Below, piece after piece: positions 45,039-57,432 of a DNA stretch of 64,000 bases. The position numbers and the translations under genes were made by a program. The stretch is from Owenia fusiformis (taxonomy: Eukaryota; Annelida; Polychaeta; Sabellida; Oweniidae). The DNA lies in assembly GCA_903813345.2 (NCBI GenBank), contig CAIIXF020000008.1, positions 7,772,366 to 7,836,365 of the forward strand, read 5' to 3'. The notes beneath the pieces are model-generated. The model did no database searches and was not told the origin of the DNA. It saw nothing but the letters and a program-made list of their open reading frames with translations. Positions within the stretch are counted from its first letter, which is position 1. Every line of letters begins with the position of its first letter.

Positions 45039-48000
45039 ATGAGGCGATCTGAAGTGGGATGGATAAAGTACTAATCTCTCAAGGGTCTCTCATTCGTTAA
45101 CATTATAACCTCGGGACTAGTTGAAAAGTGGTAAACCTATTTCGAACCTATTAACTCATAAAATGACAAAGAGAATGAATTTTATATTTTGGATTACTGT
45201 GATGTGATTACATTCAGGAGTTCCACCTGTTTATAGAGGCTTTGATGTAAGGCGTAAATCCAGATTAGAAAGGTAAAATATTTGTATACGTTCACAAACA
45301 CGAGTCTTTGTAGGCATTACAGCATGTTATAACTGTCAAAGGCACGAGTCAAGTATTATTGGGTACGTCCAGCTACTGTATCCAAGCCCGAGAGCAAATT
45401 TGGATAGTTGTCCCCTACCAAACAATAAACACATCAATAGCGCATACCCTTAACCTAATATATGTTAATGGACATGTGAATGCTCAGTTGCTCACCGGGT
45501 CAGTTCGTAATAAATTTACACAGGGGCTCTGCATTTGTATTTGAAGGGTTTGAGTGATCATTATGAAACATACATACATGTTCGTGACATGTTAAGATTA
45601 TTGCGTTTGACTTATTTTACTGCCCACTAATTTCTAAATTATGTAAATTCATATTTCACTTGATGGCTCTAACACTAGTGCACATGTAACTCAAAATTTG
45701 AATCTTTAAATCAAGAAGTTTTTATATTTTAGGATAGTCCATGATAAGAGGATTACCATCAAACCAATTTTATTTAAATCACATCGTCTGGGTCACTACT
45801 TGGTATGATAATAATGGTACGCAAAATGATAAATGAAAACATTATTACATCTTGAGTAACGAACGTATTACATTTGACACGATTTGCAAATTTTTCACAC
45901 TACTGAATTCGACAGAAGCCATTCGAATGCAAAATATGGTGGTATGATATGATAATTAGGCGTGAATCTTTACTGATCAAAGGACAAGAACGGATTCGAA
46001 GCAATGAATCGGTGAACATCACAATGATAACCAGAATTAACAAATGCACAATTTTGAAATCAAGGCAAAATATCAAATATCTCTGAATTGCAATAGTATT
46101 TTAAAATCATCGCTTCATTTGCTTGAGCGAGCCAGAACACACAACAAGATAAATAAAGCATTTTTGCAAATAATGATGTTATTTGCTTTCAAGTAGTAAG
46201 AGCTGTCATTATCTGCTGTTTTGAGGCCCTTGGAAAGAAACCCACGGTGCTCGGCTGAAAAAGGCACAATTATAGTTTTGGCTGCCAAGTAGATTGAGAA
46301 CATTCAGTTGCCTGTAGTGTAGCAGCTCAAGTGAAACATTTCATGCAAACTAGACTTAAGATGTGTAAATGCGCATGAAATATGTTTCGTATGACAGAGT
46401 GTTTATCTGTTTACAGGACTAACTGTTTTCGAGCACAACCACTTGAAGCAAAAATTACCAACACAATCAAATCTCACTTTATGACGATCTTTTCAAAAGT
46501 CCAATTGCAATCAATTTGACTATAGGCATTCACGATCTATACAAAATCGTAACGTCCCGAGCTGTCAGGAGATAGAGATTACAGAGATAAGGATTTCAGC
46601 TATTCCATCTTTTGAAAATCATTCAACTTTTCAGAGAGAATAAAAGGCGAATCTATCAAGTAGAAACCGTCAGTAAATTTGCAGTCTATTAAACCTACAA
46701 TATTGTAACCGCAGATGAATTGACTACTGAGTACTGAATGGCAACGTAATAGAGCGTACAGTGCTACCACATTATCGTATATATTCATTATTGTACACCT
46801 TATGAAATTATAGAAACCGGAAGTAGGTAATGATTGAATTGTTCCAGTTGAGATGTGACGTAGGCAATGTCACTCACCACGGGTGGTCTGAGAATTTGAA
46901 TTTTGAGTGTAGTCGCCCTTTAATGTTTTTAATAAATTGTTTCAAACATCTGGAATATTGTAATGTAATGCAATTTGAAATTAGGCGAGTTGAAATGAAA
47001 AATAGGGTCCATTATATTAGCAAATAATTCATGAGGTACAATATCATTATATTACATCCCCTTTCTCAAGTTACACATTATTTAAAAACGGTAACTGAGG
47101 CTCATGGTATACAAAATTCTCATTTATACCGTCAATGTAGTTCCTTTATGTTCTTAATTCTATGCTTGAAGATCAGATTTGAGATAACATTGAATTTCAC
47201 CTATGTTCATCAGTCATATATTTCATTTGACAGCATTTATTAGCAATAACGGCACAATATACAGGAAATCTAAATTAACATGAAAGAAGAGAAATTGCTG
47301 TACAAAAATACAAGTCTATTCAGTTTCGCTTAGCAAATCCAACTGAAACGCAGCTGTTTATAAAACAAAATACGAAAACAGGTAAACATGGTAAACAGAT
47401 CATAAAACAGAATGAAGTACATCGAACTTAGATAAATGTACATCAGAAACTGCTAAAAGAACTCCCGATTACCCAACATCAAATCTACTTAGCACCATGT
47501 GTAAACCAGACTAGGGGTGAGCTGATCCAACCAGTGCTAAAGATGCCACCCTTGATATGCTTTCTGCATACGATTTTCACCTTATTTCGAATGAAGTGTC
47601 TGATGCAATGGTTTTCAATACGATGTCTTGCATTTTTATGATACTTGATGCAAATTAAAATATTTTCCAGAATATTTCACACGTTAAAACTGTCCATCGA
47701 GAATTTTCATTTAGGGGCTTGTATTAAGAATAGAAAGTGTTATGTAGGAGGGCAATGTTCACAGAAATAACACTGTAATCTAATTAGTAGAGAGACCACA
47801 CATCAAACTACTGGATGTCCAACAAACTTCACTTTTGTTACAACAAACCACCAGATGTCCAGAAGAAATACCTTTCTCATTCAACACCTCGTCTTGTAAA
47901 GCCCTAAATGAACACTAAAACCAGTGTGCCATTTATAGTGCATGCACATAATCTTACTCTGCAAAGGGGCAGCGCCAGTAAAACGATATACAATCTTACA

Positions 48001-51000
48001 CATTCTAAAAATTGGGAAAGTAAAACACACTTTTTGAAACCTTTTGAACAGACTGAGTATGTTAAAATGGGTCAAATTTATTTTATTCACTTTTTTAAAT
48101 TGTGTGTATGAAGCATAAAGTCATATCCATAGTAGAGCGAGCCGCAAAAGCGCAAAAGTCCATGGAAAATAAGAATCACCCGGAATCACCAGTGTTCCAT
48201 TGTATACTTTTTCTGGAACATATACATGTAAAATACACTTTTGAGGAGGATAATTAGTTTCCAGTTTTTTGGCAGACGCCATTGGTGTTCCAGGGACTTA
48301 AATAAAGTATTAAATCATATACATGTTGTGATGTTTTGCCTTTTTGCGTCATTTGATATCAGCCATCTTTTCTGTGAATCCCAAATGCTTGAAAAAATTA
48401 CGCGCCTTGTAAGCGACATTGCAAATATGGAGAAAATGGAGTATGCACTTTTGAAAATTTGTAAAATGAAATCAATTCACTTACTTCACTTGATTAGATT
48501 TAGAGTATTGAAGTACCAGAGTCCCTTTAAGATGCAAATTAAGTTATAATGAGTAAATGTTAAGAATTAATCCAAATAAGCAATATATATTTTTAAAATC
48601 ATTATATTCATTTTGCCAAATATTGTTCAAAAATTTAAAAACTTAGTAATAACCAAAAAATACTAAATGCCAAGATAATTTTACAAGACAATAGGGAGAA
48701 GATATCAAGAAGAGAACTTAAATTTACATCGTTAAATACGAGATTAGGAGTAAGGGCCCAATTGAGAGTAATTAGATAGTCAAAATTGAAATGCAATGCA
48801 CATATAAAACATCATTTACAAAAGTAAAACAACTTCATTGATTCATTTTCCATAAATCTTGTCGATAATGACCCTGTAATTTCTCTTAGTGTCGTTTTTA
48901 AAATACTATTTTATTTACTCCTTAGTTAAAAGCTATCAATTTGGTAAATACCTCATTAACTTACTAAACACACATTGGGTTTGCAGAATTGTCAACCAAT
49001 TGCAGGCTTTTGATATATTGTGCTCTGTGTATTCTGTGATCCTTGGTAAAAGGCGGCATAAATATAATAAATAGGCCCTAATCATAGGGTTAGGCTTCTA
49101 TTCGTGATGAATCTTGTCAGACTTGACTAGATCAGATAAGCCATTGACTATATGGGATGGCAAAGAGTAGTCAAAAACTTGCCATATTTCACATCATTCG
49201 TGATGAGTTCATAGAAATCTTCGCGGCATAATGTGAGAAAAACTTTCTTTCCTAGCCTCAACACCACCCCTAAGGCTCACCAAAGCATTCTATTCACCAG
49301 ATGTTTACATAGATAGTCTTCATAAAAAACAAAATTACACACCAGAATGATAAATATTATCTTCAATGTTAAAATGAAATCAAAATTATACGTTTCAAAG
49401 TTTTTATCTCCGGTTACAGCTAGAGTGTTATAAATTAATGGCAATAAAATAATATACCATAAATACAATAAATATGAAAGACGATGAATGGAAGGAGGAA
49501 TAGTTTACTGATGGACCATTTTTTCAATTCATTTCTTTTAGCAATAGGGTAAGTATGTTTACATTGATAGCGATTCACTCCTGGGTGGCAGAAGGAGAAG
49601 ATTGGAAGAGAGCTGACAATTCTGGTTCAAGGTAGTTATTAAGTGACAATGAATACAACGGCTCATAGATCACCCAGTATGATGGTTTTACTACAAGTCC
49701 TTGTTTTCCATAGCTTAGTAAATATCGATATTTATAACTCAATAACTACATTCCCAAATCATATCCTTAAATCAGTAAGATTAATATATAAACTGGCCGA
49801 AGAGGAAACATAAAATAGGTAAAAGCACAAGTGTCCAAAAGCCAGAAGGGAAGGACGCAAAAGTATGACAAGATACAGTATACAAAAACATGATAGCGAA
49901 ACCAGTCAACAAAAGAAATCACCAAAGTCCCAAACTATGTGCAAATGAGCAATGTCTTACACACCTATGGTAATAAATCAGTAAAAAAACGAAACAAAAT
50001 CCCAAGAACACAAATCCCCAACATCCAAGTGAATGATCCAAACTCTAGTATTAGTTATATTACTAGATACAATGAACACGAGCTGGTAATATCTATCAGA
50101 ACGCACAGTGGGTGAAATTTGAAGAATAGATACTCGAGCAAACGAAAGTTCGTCCTCCAATGAAAAATAAATGACTTAATTTTTCCAAACCTCGTTCCAA
50201 TATATATATATATTGAAAGGTGAGTGTCCATTTTATGGATCTGGCTGTTTTTTTTAATAAACGTTGAAAAGTTTATCCAATATTCTTGATTACAAGTTCG
50301 CCAACCAATTAAGGTACTATATCTAAAATATTTTCATAAAGCCACTGCTTCTTTAAAGAGGATATGTTAATGTAAAGAAGCACGGTTTGAGTACATTTAT
50401 TATTCCTCATTTAAAAAAAGTGAATCAGACTCACCACCTTGATGAGAAATGTGCTCATGCTCAATGTCAAGAATGTGAATCTTTTTCAAATCATTTGCCA
50501 TACCATACCTGGTCCTTTACAAAAGAATATGTAGAGCATGTGCTTTCAAACGAATTCTATTAAACAAAACAACAAAAAATGAATACAAATGAACCATAAC
50601 CTTTGCCATCCTTCAAACTTAGTGATTGTATATTCATTTAACACCCTGTAGTTGATTGGAACCAACTTTAGACCAACAAGATGTGATTATCTAGACACCT
50701 GCCAAAAAGAAGGAACACTTTAAATACAAAACTTGTTTATGACAGTGATTTGGGTTGCAATACCATTAGTAATGCGGACGCTGACACCATGTGCATGTTC
50801 CTCACGTGCACGTCTCATATACCCACAGTGCTCCATAATGATGTATTCCAATTGTATTTGGAGTATAGGTACATTTGAATGAGATTCATGGGAAGGTGGT
50901 AGCTCCTTTATTTGTTACCGTACCCACTGTGCAACAAGTATTTTCTCAACTTAGTTGTTCATTTGATGCATTTTCTCACTGCTCGAACAACACTCAATAA

Positions 51001-52244
51001 ATGTTAATTAGTTGATATTTGCGGGGAAAAACTCCCCGGTGTCATCAGAGACAGGCACGGTGCAGTGAACATTAAAGCCCACTGGAAATGACTAATCAGG
51101 AGAACTGGTTTGCTGATTAGAAAATGGCCTTAAAGGTGTCCAACATTGTTACATACACTGTTAAAATGACATGCAAAACAACCAATTGCATGTTAAGCCA
51201 AAATGTACTCGTGAGAATTCCACATAAACTATATAAGCAGTTATGTTGTTACGGGTATACTACTTAAGATAGTACGATAATATTAAAATATTTTCAAATT
51301 GTTCGTGACAGATAATGTTAAAGAACCTATAGCTATAATTTTCAACCTAAAATAATAATTCATAATGATATGTAACTGCATGTAAATATGTAACAATTAA
51401 TAGACTTGGGTAAAAGTATTATTTTCTGAAATATCGCTCAAAAAGATCCTCACTTGGAAAGCAGTACAATTTCCAAATCAAAAAAATCTACACAAACTTT
51501 TTCAGTTTTGAAAAACTCATTCTGTTTCTACATGAATTTGGCGATTTATTTCAAGCTTCGATGATTACAAAAAGCGTTTATGTTCAAGGTTATCCAATGT
51601 GTAAGTAACTTTAATTATCATTATAAATTTTAAGAAAATATTTTTGGGTTACTTAGGATGATGAGTAAGAATAATTTTAAGTCCAGTGTGTTACTTCCCG
51701 GATCTTTTTCTTTCTTGTTACACAGTTATCCCTTTCCTATTTGTCTTTTCATCGTGGGCATGTTTCTGATTTACCCACTTCCAGACAATGTTAGTTTAAT
51801 ATTTGAAAGAATCTTAGATTATGACATTAAACAGACACACTTTATTTGATATATCATTGTTATAACAACAGTTATCATATGTTTAAGAACGACCACAAGC
51901 AGACCTCTAATTTCTAGCTTTTAACTCGCCTTTTAACTAGTCTTTTGTTGAAGTTTTGGCTGTGTTTTTGTTTGGTTGGTTTAATTGAAATTGTTAAGTG
52001 CGTTTTGTCATTTTATTTGTATAGCCAGTTATAATCACCTATAATTATGGCATTATAAATGGTTTATATTTCTTTAGAATAGCAATAACATTCCCGTGTG
52101 TGGTTCAATAGTAATAAGTCTTGGAATCTTTCTTTCGAAGTAATTTAAGAAGACATTAGAGAAAGAAGTGCGCCATTAAAAGACCGAATAATGATGATAA
52201 CGCGTGATACGATGGGATATAATTTATCAGTTCATTCATAATAG

Positions 52245-52480
52245 TGCCCATTTAGGCTAGGCAAATGGAAGTTTAACATCCCAAAAATTGCAACAGTTTT
52301 TAAATTAGGCTTATATTGTATATTGATACCAGTTGAAAAACATATCAAAAATATAGAAAAATATATGCAGTGGACAAATGTGAAATGTCACATTCTAGGT
52401 ACCCCCCTCCAAATTTGAGTATGGGATTGTAAATATTTTTTTATTTCAAAATAGAATGCTCTTGTCAACTAAACGAGTAA
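52245..52480 (+). repeat. Dispersed repeat, forward copy
   Basis: From the CCCATTTAGGCTAGGCAAATG region through TGCAGTGGACAAATGTGAAAT and TAGGTACCCCC, it matches 56200-56455 in reverse complement with moderate divergence. Weaker similarity may continue to about 52980. Confidence 0.7.
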
Positions 52481-53138
52481 TATTATGATAGTTTACTGAC
52501 ATAAGAGCAACTAAAAATTGTTAACCAACTATTTGAGTGCAAAAATTGGCATTTCTAGCCCCAATTATCCGAAAATAGGCCATCAAATAGCCCGTATTTA
52601 ATTTAACAATGTATCTATTTCTGTATCAATTTATCTGAATTGCATGAAAAAAATCAAGGAGGTTATTGTACACCTGACCATTGTATTTGATAAGTATCAG
52701 GGTCATTAAGTGAATATTAAGGGTGAAAATAATATTTGAAATTTCAATATTTTACCACACCCACTTTTGGGGTGACCTTACTTTTGATTAATTACTTCAA
52801 AGATATGTCATATTTGAACTCAATAGCACAACTAAATTATTTGTAAAGGCTTATTTTGTCCTGAAATCAGTTTTTTGATGTTTTCAGGAAAGAATTGTGT
52901 AAAAAAAGTTAAAAAAACAGCAAATCCCAGGTGAAATATAGGGGAAGCCCTACTTTTAGTTGATAACTGCTAAATTATCAAATGTTTTTCCCTTTAAATT
53001 CAATTTGATATATAATATACATTTTCTGGTAGAACAGAGAACGATTTGTTAGAAATTAAGTAGAATCAGTGGTCTAAAAATATCCTTGAAAAGGCAACAA
53101 AATGTTAAATATCCCTGTCCCTGTCATCAGTTTATTAA

Positions 53139-53684
53139 TACAGTATGAGCCAAAAAAGGTAACCCAACCAAATGTTTGTTAATAACCCAGTCATTCAGCA
53201 TGGGTTTGACATCATATTTGGCACAATTACCTTGTTCAATGTTCTTTCATTCTGCTTAGTGTCATTGATCTATCCTTAATAGTCACGATTTTATGGCCAT
53301 TTACAAACTGTGCTCAAAATATCGAAATGTGCCTAACTGACTGGACATCAATGCCAAGTCAAGTTTTTTTATCTGTGGACCTTTCTTCTATACTAGCAAC
53401 ACTTGAAACATTAAAACAAGAGATAAGAATGAAGATGAGAGCCATAACACAAGATTTTTATGCTCTTGATTTGAACAACTACGCACGATACGTTCAAGTT
53501 GGCCTCCAGGCATGACACCCATATTTCATGGCATGGTATAAAATGGCCATAAAATCGTGACCACTAGAGATAGACCACTGAGATTGGGTAGATTGATAAT
53601 ACATTGACCAAGACTCAACTCATGCAGGATGACTGGACTGAGTTATTAAGATTTGTTTGGGTTACCTTTTTGGCTCGCCCTGTA
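53139..53684. mobile_element. TTAA-flanked MITE (piggyBac/Kolobok-type target)
   Basis: The inverted ends start TACAG and share GAGCCAAAAA(A)GGTAACCC; the right end reads the complement, GGGTTACCTTTTTGGCTC. TTAA flanks both ends (53135-53138 and 53685-53688). Similarity between the arms continues inward (TCACGATTTTATGGCCAT in both orientations). The open frame 53327-53515 is not protein-like. The TTAA target suggests piggyBac or Kolobok mobilisation; this is inference. Confidence 0.7.
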
Positions 53685-53999
53685 TTAAGGAAAAATTGTT
53701 ACTTTTGACTAAGGTGTTCTTAACCACACAGTGATATTGAGAAATGAAATGAAGAAGTTCAACTGAAGAATTGGATTTCAAGATGAAATTCAATAATTAA
53801 TGAGGAAAAGGTTTCTACGTTAATAAATCCTACTGAGTTAACTAGTGTAACACAAAGTAAATCCCTGGTCTTTATCGGGGTCTTTATACAGGGCATGGTT
53901 CGATTACGTTATGTTCATTGTCAAAAAGCTGCCTTAATTTTGTAATCTTAACCGTCATATATGGCAACAATCAGTTACAAACTTGTCTATCACCAAACT

Positions 54000-54250
54000 T
54001 CATTAAGGGTGGATCTGGGAACCAACAAGGGGGGGGGCAAATTTCAGGTCTGAGAAAAAAACATCTGGGCTTGCGCGGGAAAAAAAATTTGGGCCCCTAA
54101 AACCCTAAATTTTGAAACATTGAGGCCCATTATCTTCAAATGTGGCCTGTAATTAAAAAATAAGGCCTTAAAAGGCCCACTAATGACCAAAAAGGCCCAC
54201 TTTTCGGGGCCTTAAGGCCTTTTTCAGGCCCTATTTTTTTCTGGGCCCAC
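54000..54250 (-). repeat. GGCC-rich dispersed repeat, inverted copy
   Basis: Reverse complement of the 25441-25670 family, with AAGGCCT and TAATGACCAAAAAGGCCCAC words. It is directly followed by a short fragment of the 5575-5960 element. Confidence 0.75.
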
Positions 54251-54264
54251 CCAAGGGTACCCTG

Positions 54265-54345
54265 CGTGCAGAGTCTAGTTAAACTACAGACGAAGACGAA
54301 GCTCTCTTTTAAGGAGTGAAGTCAAACGAATGCAAAGGGTAACCC
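54265..54345 (-). repeat. Internally deleted copy of the 5.6-kb element
   Basis: CGTGCAGAGTCTAGTTAAAC is joined directly to GCTCTCTTTTAAGGAGTGAA and GTCAAACGAATGCAAAGGGT. The same two ends are separated by about 300 bp at 5575-5960 on the opposite strand. The fragment sits inside the GGCC-rich repeat (flanking poly-G and GGCCC on both sides), so it is a nested insertion or part of the composite element. Confidence 0.65.
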
Positions 54346-54611
54346 AAGGGGGGGGGCGCGGCCCCCAGATCCGCCAGTGTTCATTATTTAGTCACCATTA
54401 TTTTCATAATCAGTAATGGAAGTATTTGCACAAATATCAGAAATTGGAGGAAGAACACGGGGCTGCAATAATTCAGATCTTGCTGTTCTCTTTTAATAGA
54501 ATTTTTGAAGCCTAAGTTCAGTTAGGGTTTCACCGTTTTTCAACCTTAAATTGACAAAAGAGCATGTTCCTCTGCAATGACAGAGTTGCTTGCATTTCAC
54601 TGGTTTCCACT

Positions 54612-55072
54612 TAATTACGTTGTAACAAAATGTCGGAACATCGAAGGTATGATTTTTCTTTTTTCCTTATTTCACACGTTGTAGGCAGAATTTCCACAAC
54701 ATTGTTATCACAAAATTGTATCAGTATTATGTGTTTAAAAAATGTACATATTTGCGAACAAATAGTTCAGAAGACAACAGAATCGTCGATTTAATTCCTC
54801 ACTTTATTTACATAAACGGTATTTCGATAAACAGTTAAGATCTGCACTTTTGACCCAAATCGTTTATGTAACTTAGTAAGGAATTAAATCAACAATTCTG
54901 TTGTCTTCTGAGCTATTTTTGCGCAAACATGTACATTTTCTTAAACATATGATACTGATACACGATCACGATGGTAAGAAAAAACATCGTGGGGATTCCG
55001 CCTATAACGCGTGAAAAAAAGAAAAAAGAAAAATCGTACCTTCGACGTTTAGACATTTTGTTACCGAAACGA
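54612..55072. repeat. Large foldback hairpin, 210-bp arms
   Basis: Arms 54612-54820 and 54862-55072 are reverse complements with scattered changes (for example CAGAAGACAACAGAAT and its mirror) around a loop of about 40 bp. Both arms can encode a related short peptide beginning MS..RRYDFSFF. The minus-strand version (54913-55095) has a hydrophobic stretch but no family match. Confidence 0.8.
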
Positions 55073-55085
55073 CCCATTTGGTAAT

Positions 55086-55380
55086 TTAAAAACAACCGCT
55101 TGTTTTCTCAAGAACTCTATCTTTTTTATCTGCCTCAATGATAGCTTCTTGTCTATGCCAGGTATAACCAGAATGCGGTGTCACACCCCAGAAAAGATAA
55201 ACAAAAGACAATCTTATTTCATTTATATTCCAACATTTTGTTTCTTGGGTTACTGCTTTTGGACACTTTGGATTACAGTTTTCACAATCACAATATCTGC
55301 ATCCGATTCTGAATGTAGCACATGCACACTCAATGTTTTCCAACCTGACAGACAGAATTACCATCATTCCTACGCACTGA
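55086..55380 (-). other. Cys-rich candidate exon or ORF, unrecognised
   Basis: On the minus strand a possible acceptor (ATTTCAG) just above 55380 is followed by an open frame down to 55086. Its first half has ten cysteines in about 45 residues (ECACATFRIGCRYCDCENCN); the second half reads GVTPHSGYTWHRQEAIIEAD. No donor or partner exon could be placed, and it borders the foldback hairpin, so it may be a transposon remnant. No function assigned. Confidence 0.25.
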
Positions 55381-56199
55381 AATTATATTAATGAAAGACT
55401 CCCCAGATATCTGAGATTTAAATGTGCTCTATCAGTTTAAATTCCGTTTAATAACCATAAATTAGTTTCTACAGCATTATACATCCAATTGATAGTTCCA
55501 TAGTAAAGTACTCCTATGTGATGATTTATTTATCTGATGGATTTAAATATATGCAAATTTTGTAATTGCGGATTGTAATTAATAATTTTAATTTAAACAA
55601 TATTAAATTGCACAGAAACTACAACTTACATTATTTATTTAGATAAGCCTAGTATAGCAGTTATCAAATACCCTAATACCCTAATATCAAAGTGGTGATT
55701 TGTAATTATTCATCAAATAAAAGTGAGGTCACCTTAACATTTCACCTGGTGCAACTAATAATTCCTATTTTTCATACTAATAAGGTATAAACCTTCACAA
55801 AACTTGTATTTTAGATGATGACAAGCCTATATAAACGATTTAGATGTCAACTCTAACACAAATGTGATGCATTGTGGGAGTTAGTCATAAAAACTATAGT
55901 CTCCCCTATAGTGGGTGGGGCAAAACTATGAAAATGAAGTAATTTTTTTCTTCCTAAGTATACACGTTAGAATTCTGACACTCTCCAAATATGAAGTTCA
56001 TATGAATATGTAACACCATGATTTTTTTCATGTTTTTCTGACAAACTGATCCTAAAATATCTAAATAGATATGTGATAACATGCCTGTTTTGTGCCTATT
56101 TTGTTATACTTTGGGGTCAAATGACCAATTACTGGTCTCAAAAATGATTAAAATAATATTTTAATTATTTGTGAATATGTTATCTATCATAATAAAGCT

Positions 56200-56455
56200 T
56201 GAATACTTGACTAAAGTATTCCATTTGGGCAGAAAAAATTGTTTCCTACCAATACTCAATTTTGGGGTAGGGCTGTAGGGGGTACCTAGGAAGTGAAATT
56301 TCATATTTGTCCACTGCATACATTTTTCTATACTTTTGATATGTTTTTCAACTGATATCAATACATAATATAAGACTAATTTAAAAACTGTTGCAATTTT
56401 TGGGATGTTTGGGCCTTTTATGAGCCCATTTGCTTAGCCTAATTTTGGAAATTGA
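56200..56455 (-). repeat. Dispersed repeat, inverted copy
   Basis: Reverse-complement partner of 52245-52480 (shares GAAAAACATATCAAAA, ATGCAGTGGACAAAT and GGTACCCCC). The adjoining sequence down to about 55900 may belong to the same element. Confidence 0.7.
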
Positions 56456-57296
56456 ATCCAAGCAATACAAAGCTGGTGAATTCTACCCTTCTTTGTTTTA
56501 TATATCGTCCCTTGTGTTTACGTGATTATGATGAACATAAATTCTGGTTAAAAAGGTAAAAATTGAAATCACTCATCTTGACATTCCGTCACATGGCCCA
56601 TACCTTCATATAAAGCAGTGTTAACACACCGAAACATGAATAACTATCCATTTAATGTTAACATCAGATAAGATTCAAGTTAGTTTCGTTGCTAATAGTA
56701 ACCATGATTTCTCATTCATAGTCAAATGCAGACAGCCCAAAGTGACACATACAGAATTCATCAACATTATACACGTGATATATTTCCATATATGTCAGCA
56801 ATTTCCAGATTGTACCACTGCACACTAGTTTTGTGTCACTTCATGAAATTAACCCATACAATGCAAGAAGATCTATCAACATCAATTACTTGTATGTGTT
56901 AACGCACAATGAAACAAAATACTTTTGTATCATGAATCGTGACACATTATAGTTTGTAACCGTCCTTCTCGTTCTTATCATGAGCACTGGTGTCTTCTAT
57001 TCTTATAACAATTCGTACAACACAGAGGTTTTCGAAGCAAATCGAATATAACAATCCCACATCAAATTATATTTAGTTTCTTTGAGACAGTTAAATGGAA
57101 AAAATATTCATATTTATATTATTGTTTCCTACATGTAAACACCATGCAATACAAATTGGGATTTCTACCCCCACTTTGCTTTGGTTTAAACTCACTACAT
57201 TACAGTAGAATTAGGATATCAGTTTCTCTTGCTCGGTTGTAATTCATGAGAAATGGAGACTGGGTTCACTTACAGAGATGAAAGGTTAAGCTAACA
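56456..57296. other. AT-rich region without recognised features
   Basis: No exon, RNA gene or repeat family noticed. Confidence 0.4.
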
Positions 57297-57302
57297 TTTA
57301 TT
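57297..57302 (-). terminator. AATAAA after the small ORF
   Basis: Minus-strand AATAAA 26 nt beyond the stop codon at 57328; supports a 3' end here. Confidence 0.35.
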
Positions 57303-57327
57303 TTCTACAACATGGTAAAGTATTCAG

Positions 57328-57432
57328 CTAAGTAGATACGGCACCTGTGCCAGGATTGACACCAGCAGGTGTGGCTGAGAAGTAAGTACCCATGCTGGAA
57401 ATCTCACAACGGTCAGACATTCTACTCAACAT
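57328..57432 (-). CDS. Small coding-like ORF (30-34 aa) with nearby poly(A) signal
   Basis: On the minus strand, ATG at 57432 (34 aa) or 57420 (30 aa) opens a frame reading MSDRCEISSMGTYFSATPAG and a Gly/Thr/Val-rich end to TAG at 57328. AATAAA follows 26 nt later (57302-57297). Its GC content and codon pattern differ from the AT-rich surroundings. An in-frame TAA lies three codons upstream of 57432, so it is either a stand-alone microprotein, an upstream-type ORF, or the last exon of a gene using an acceptor near 57436. No family recognised. Confidence 0.4.
   Translation of the reverse strand: MLSRMSDRCEISSMGTYFSATPAGVNPGTGAVST

Larger units (their letters stand above)
42043..52244. other. 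BMP2/4 3' UTR and gene-poor region
   Basis: AATAAA hexamers at 42667-42672 and 42739-42744 are candidate BMP2/4 polyadenylation signals. After that I find no supported gene. There is a 10-bp-stem hairpin at 45013-45038 (CCTTAGGGTA...TACCCTAAGG) and a short (TA)n near 50203-50213. Small open frames in this stretch have AT-rich, non-protein-like translations. Confidence 0.45.
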
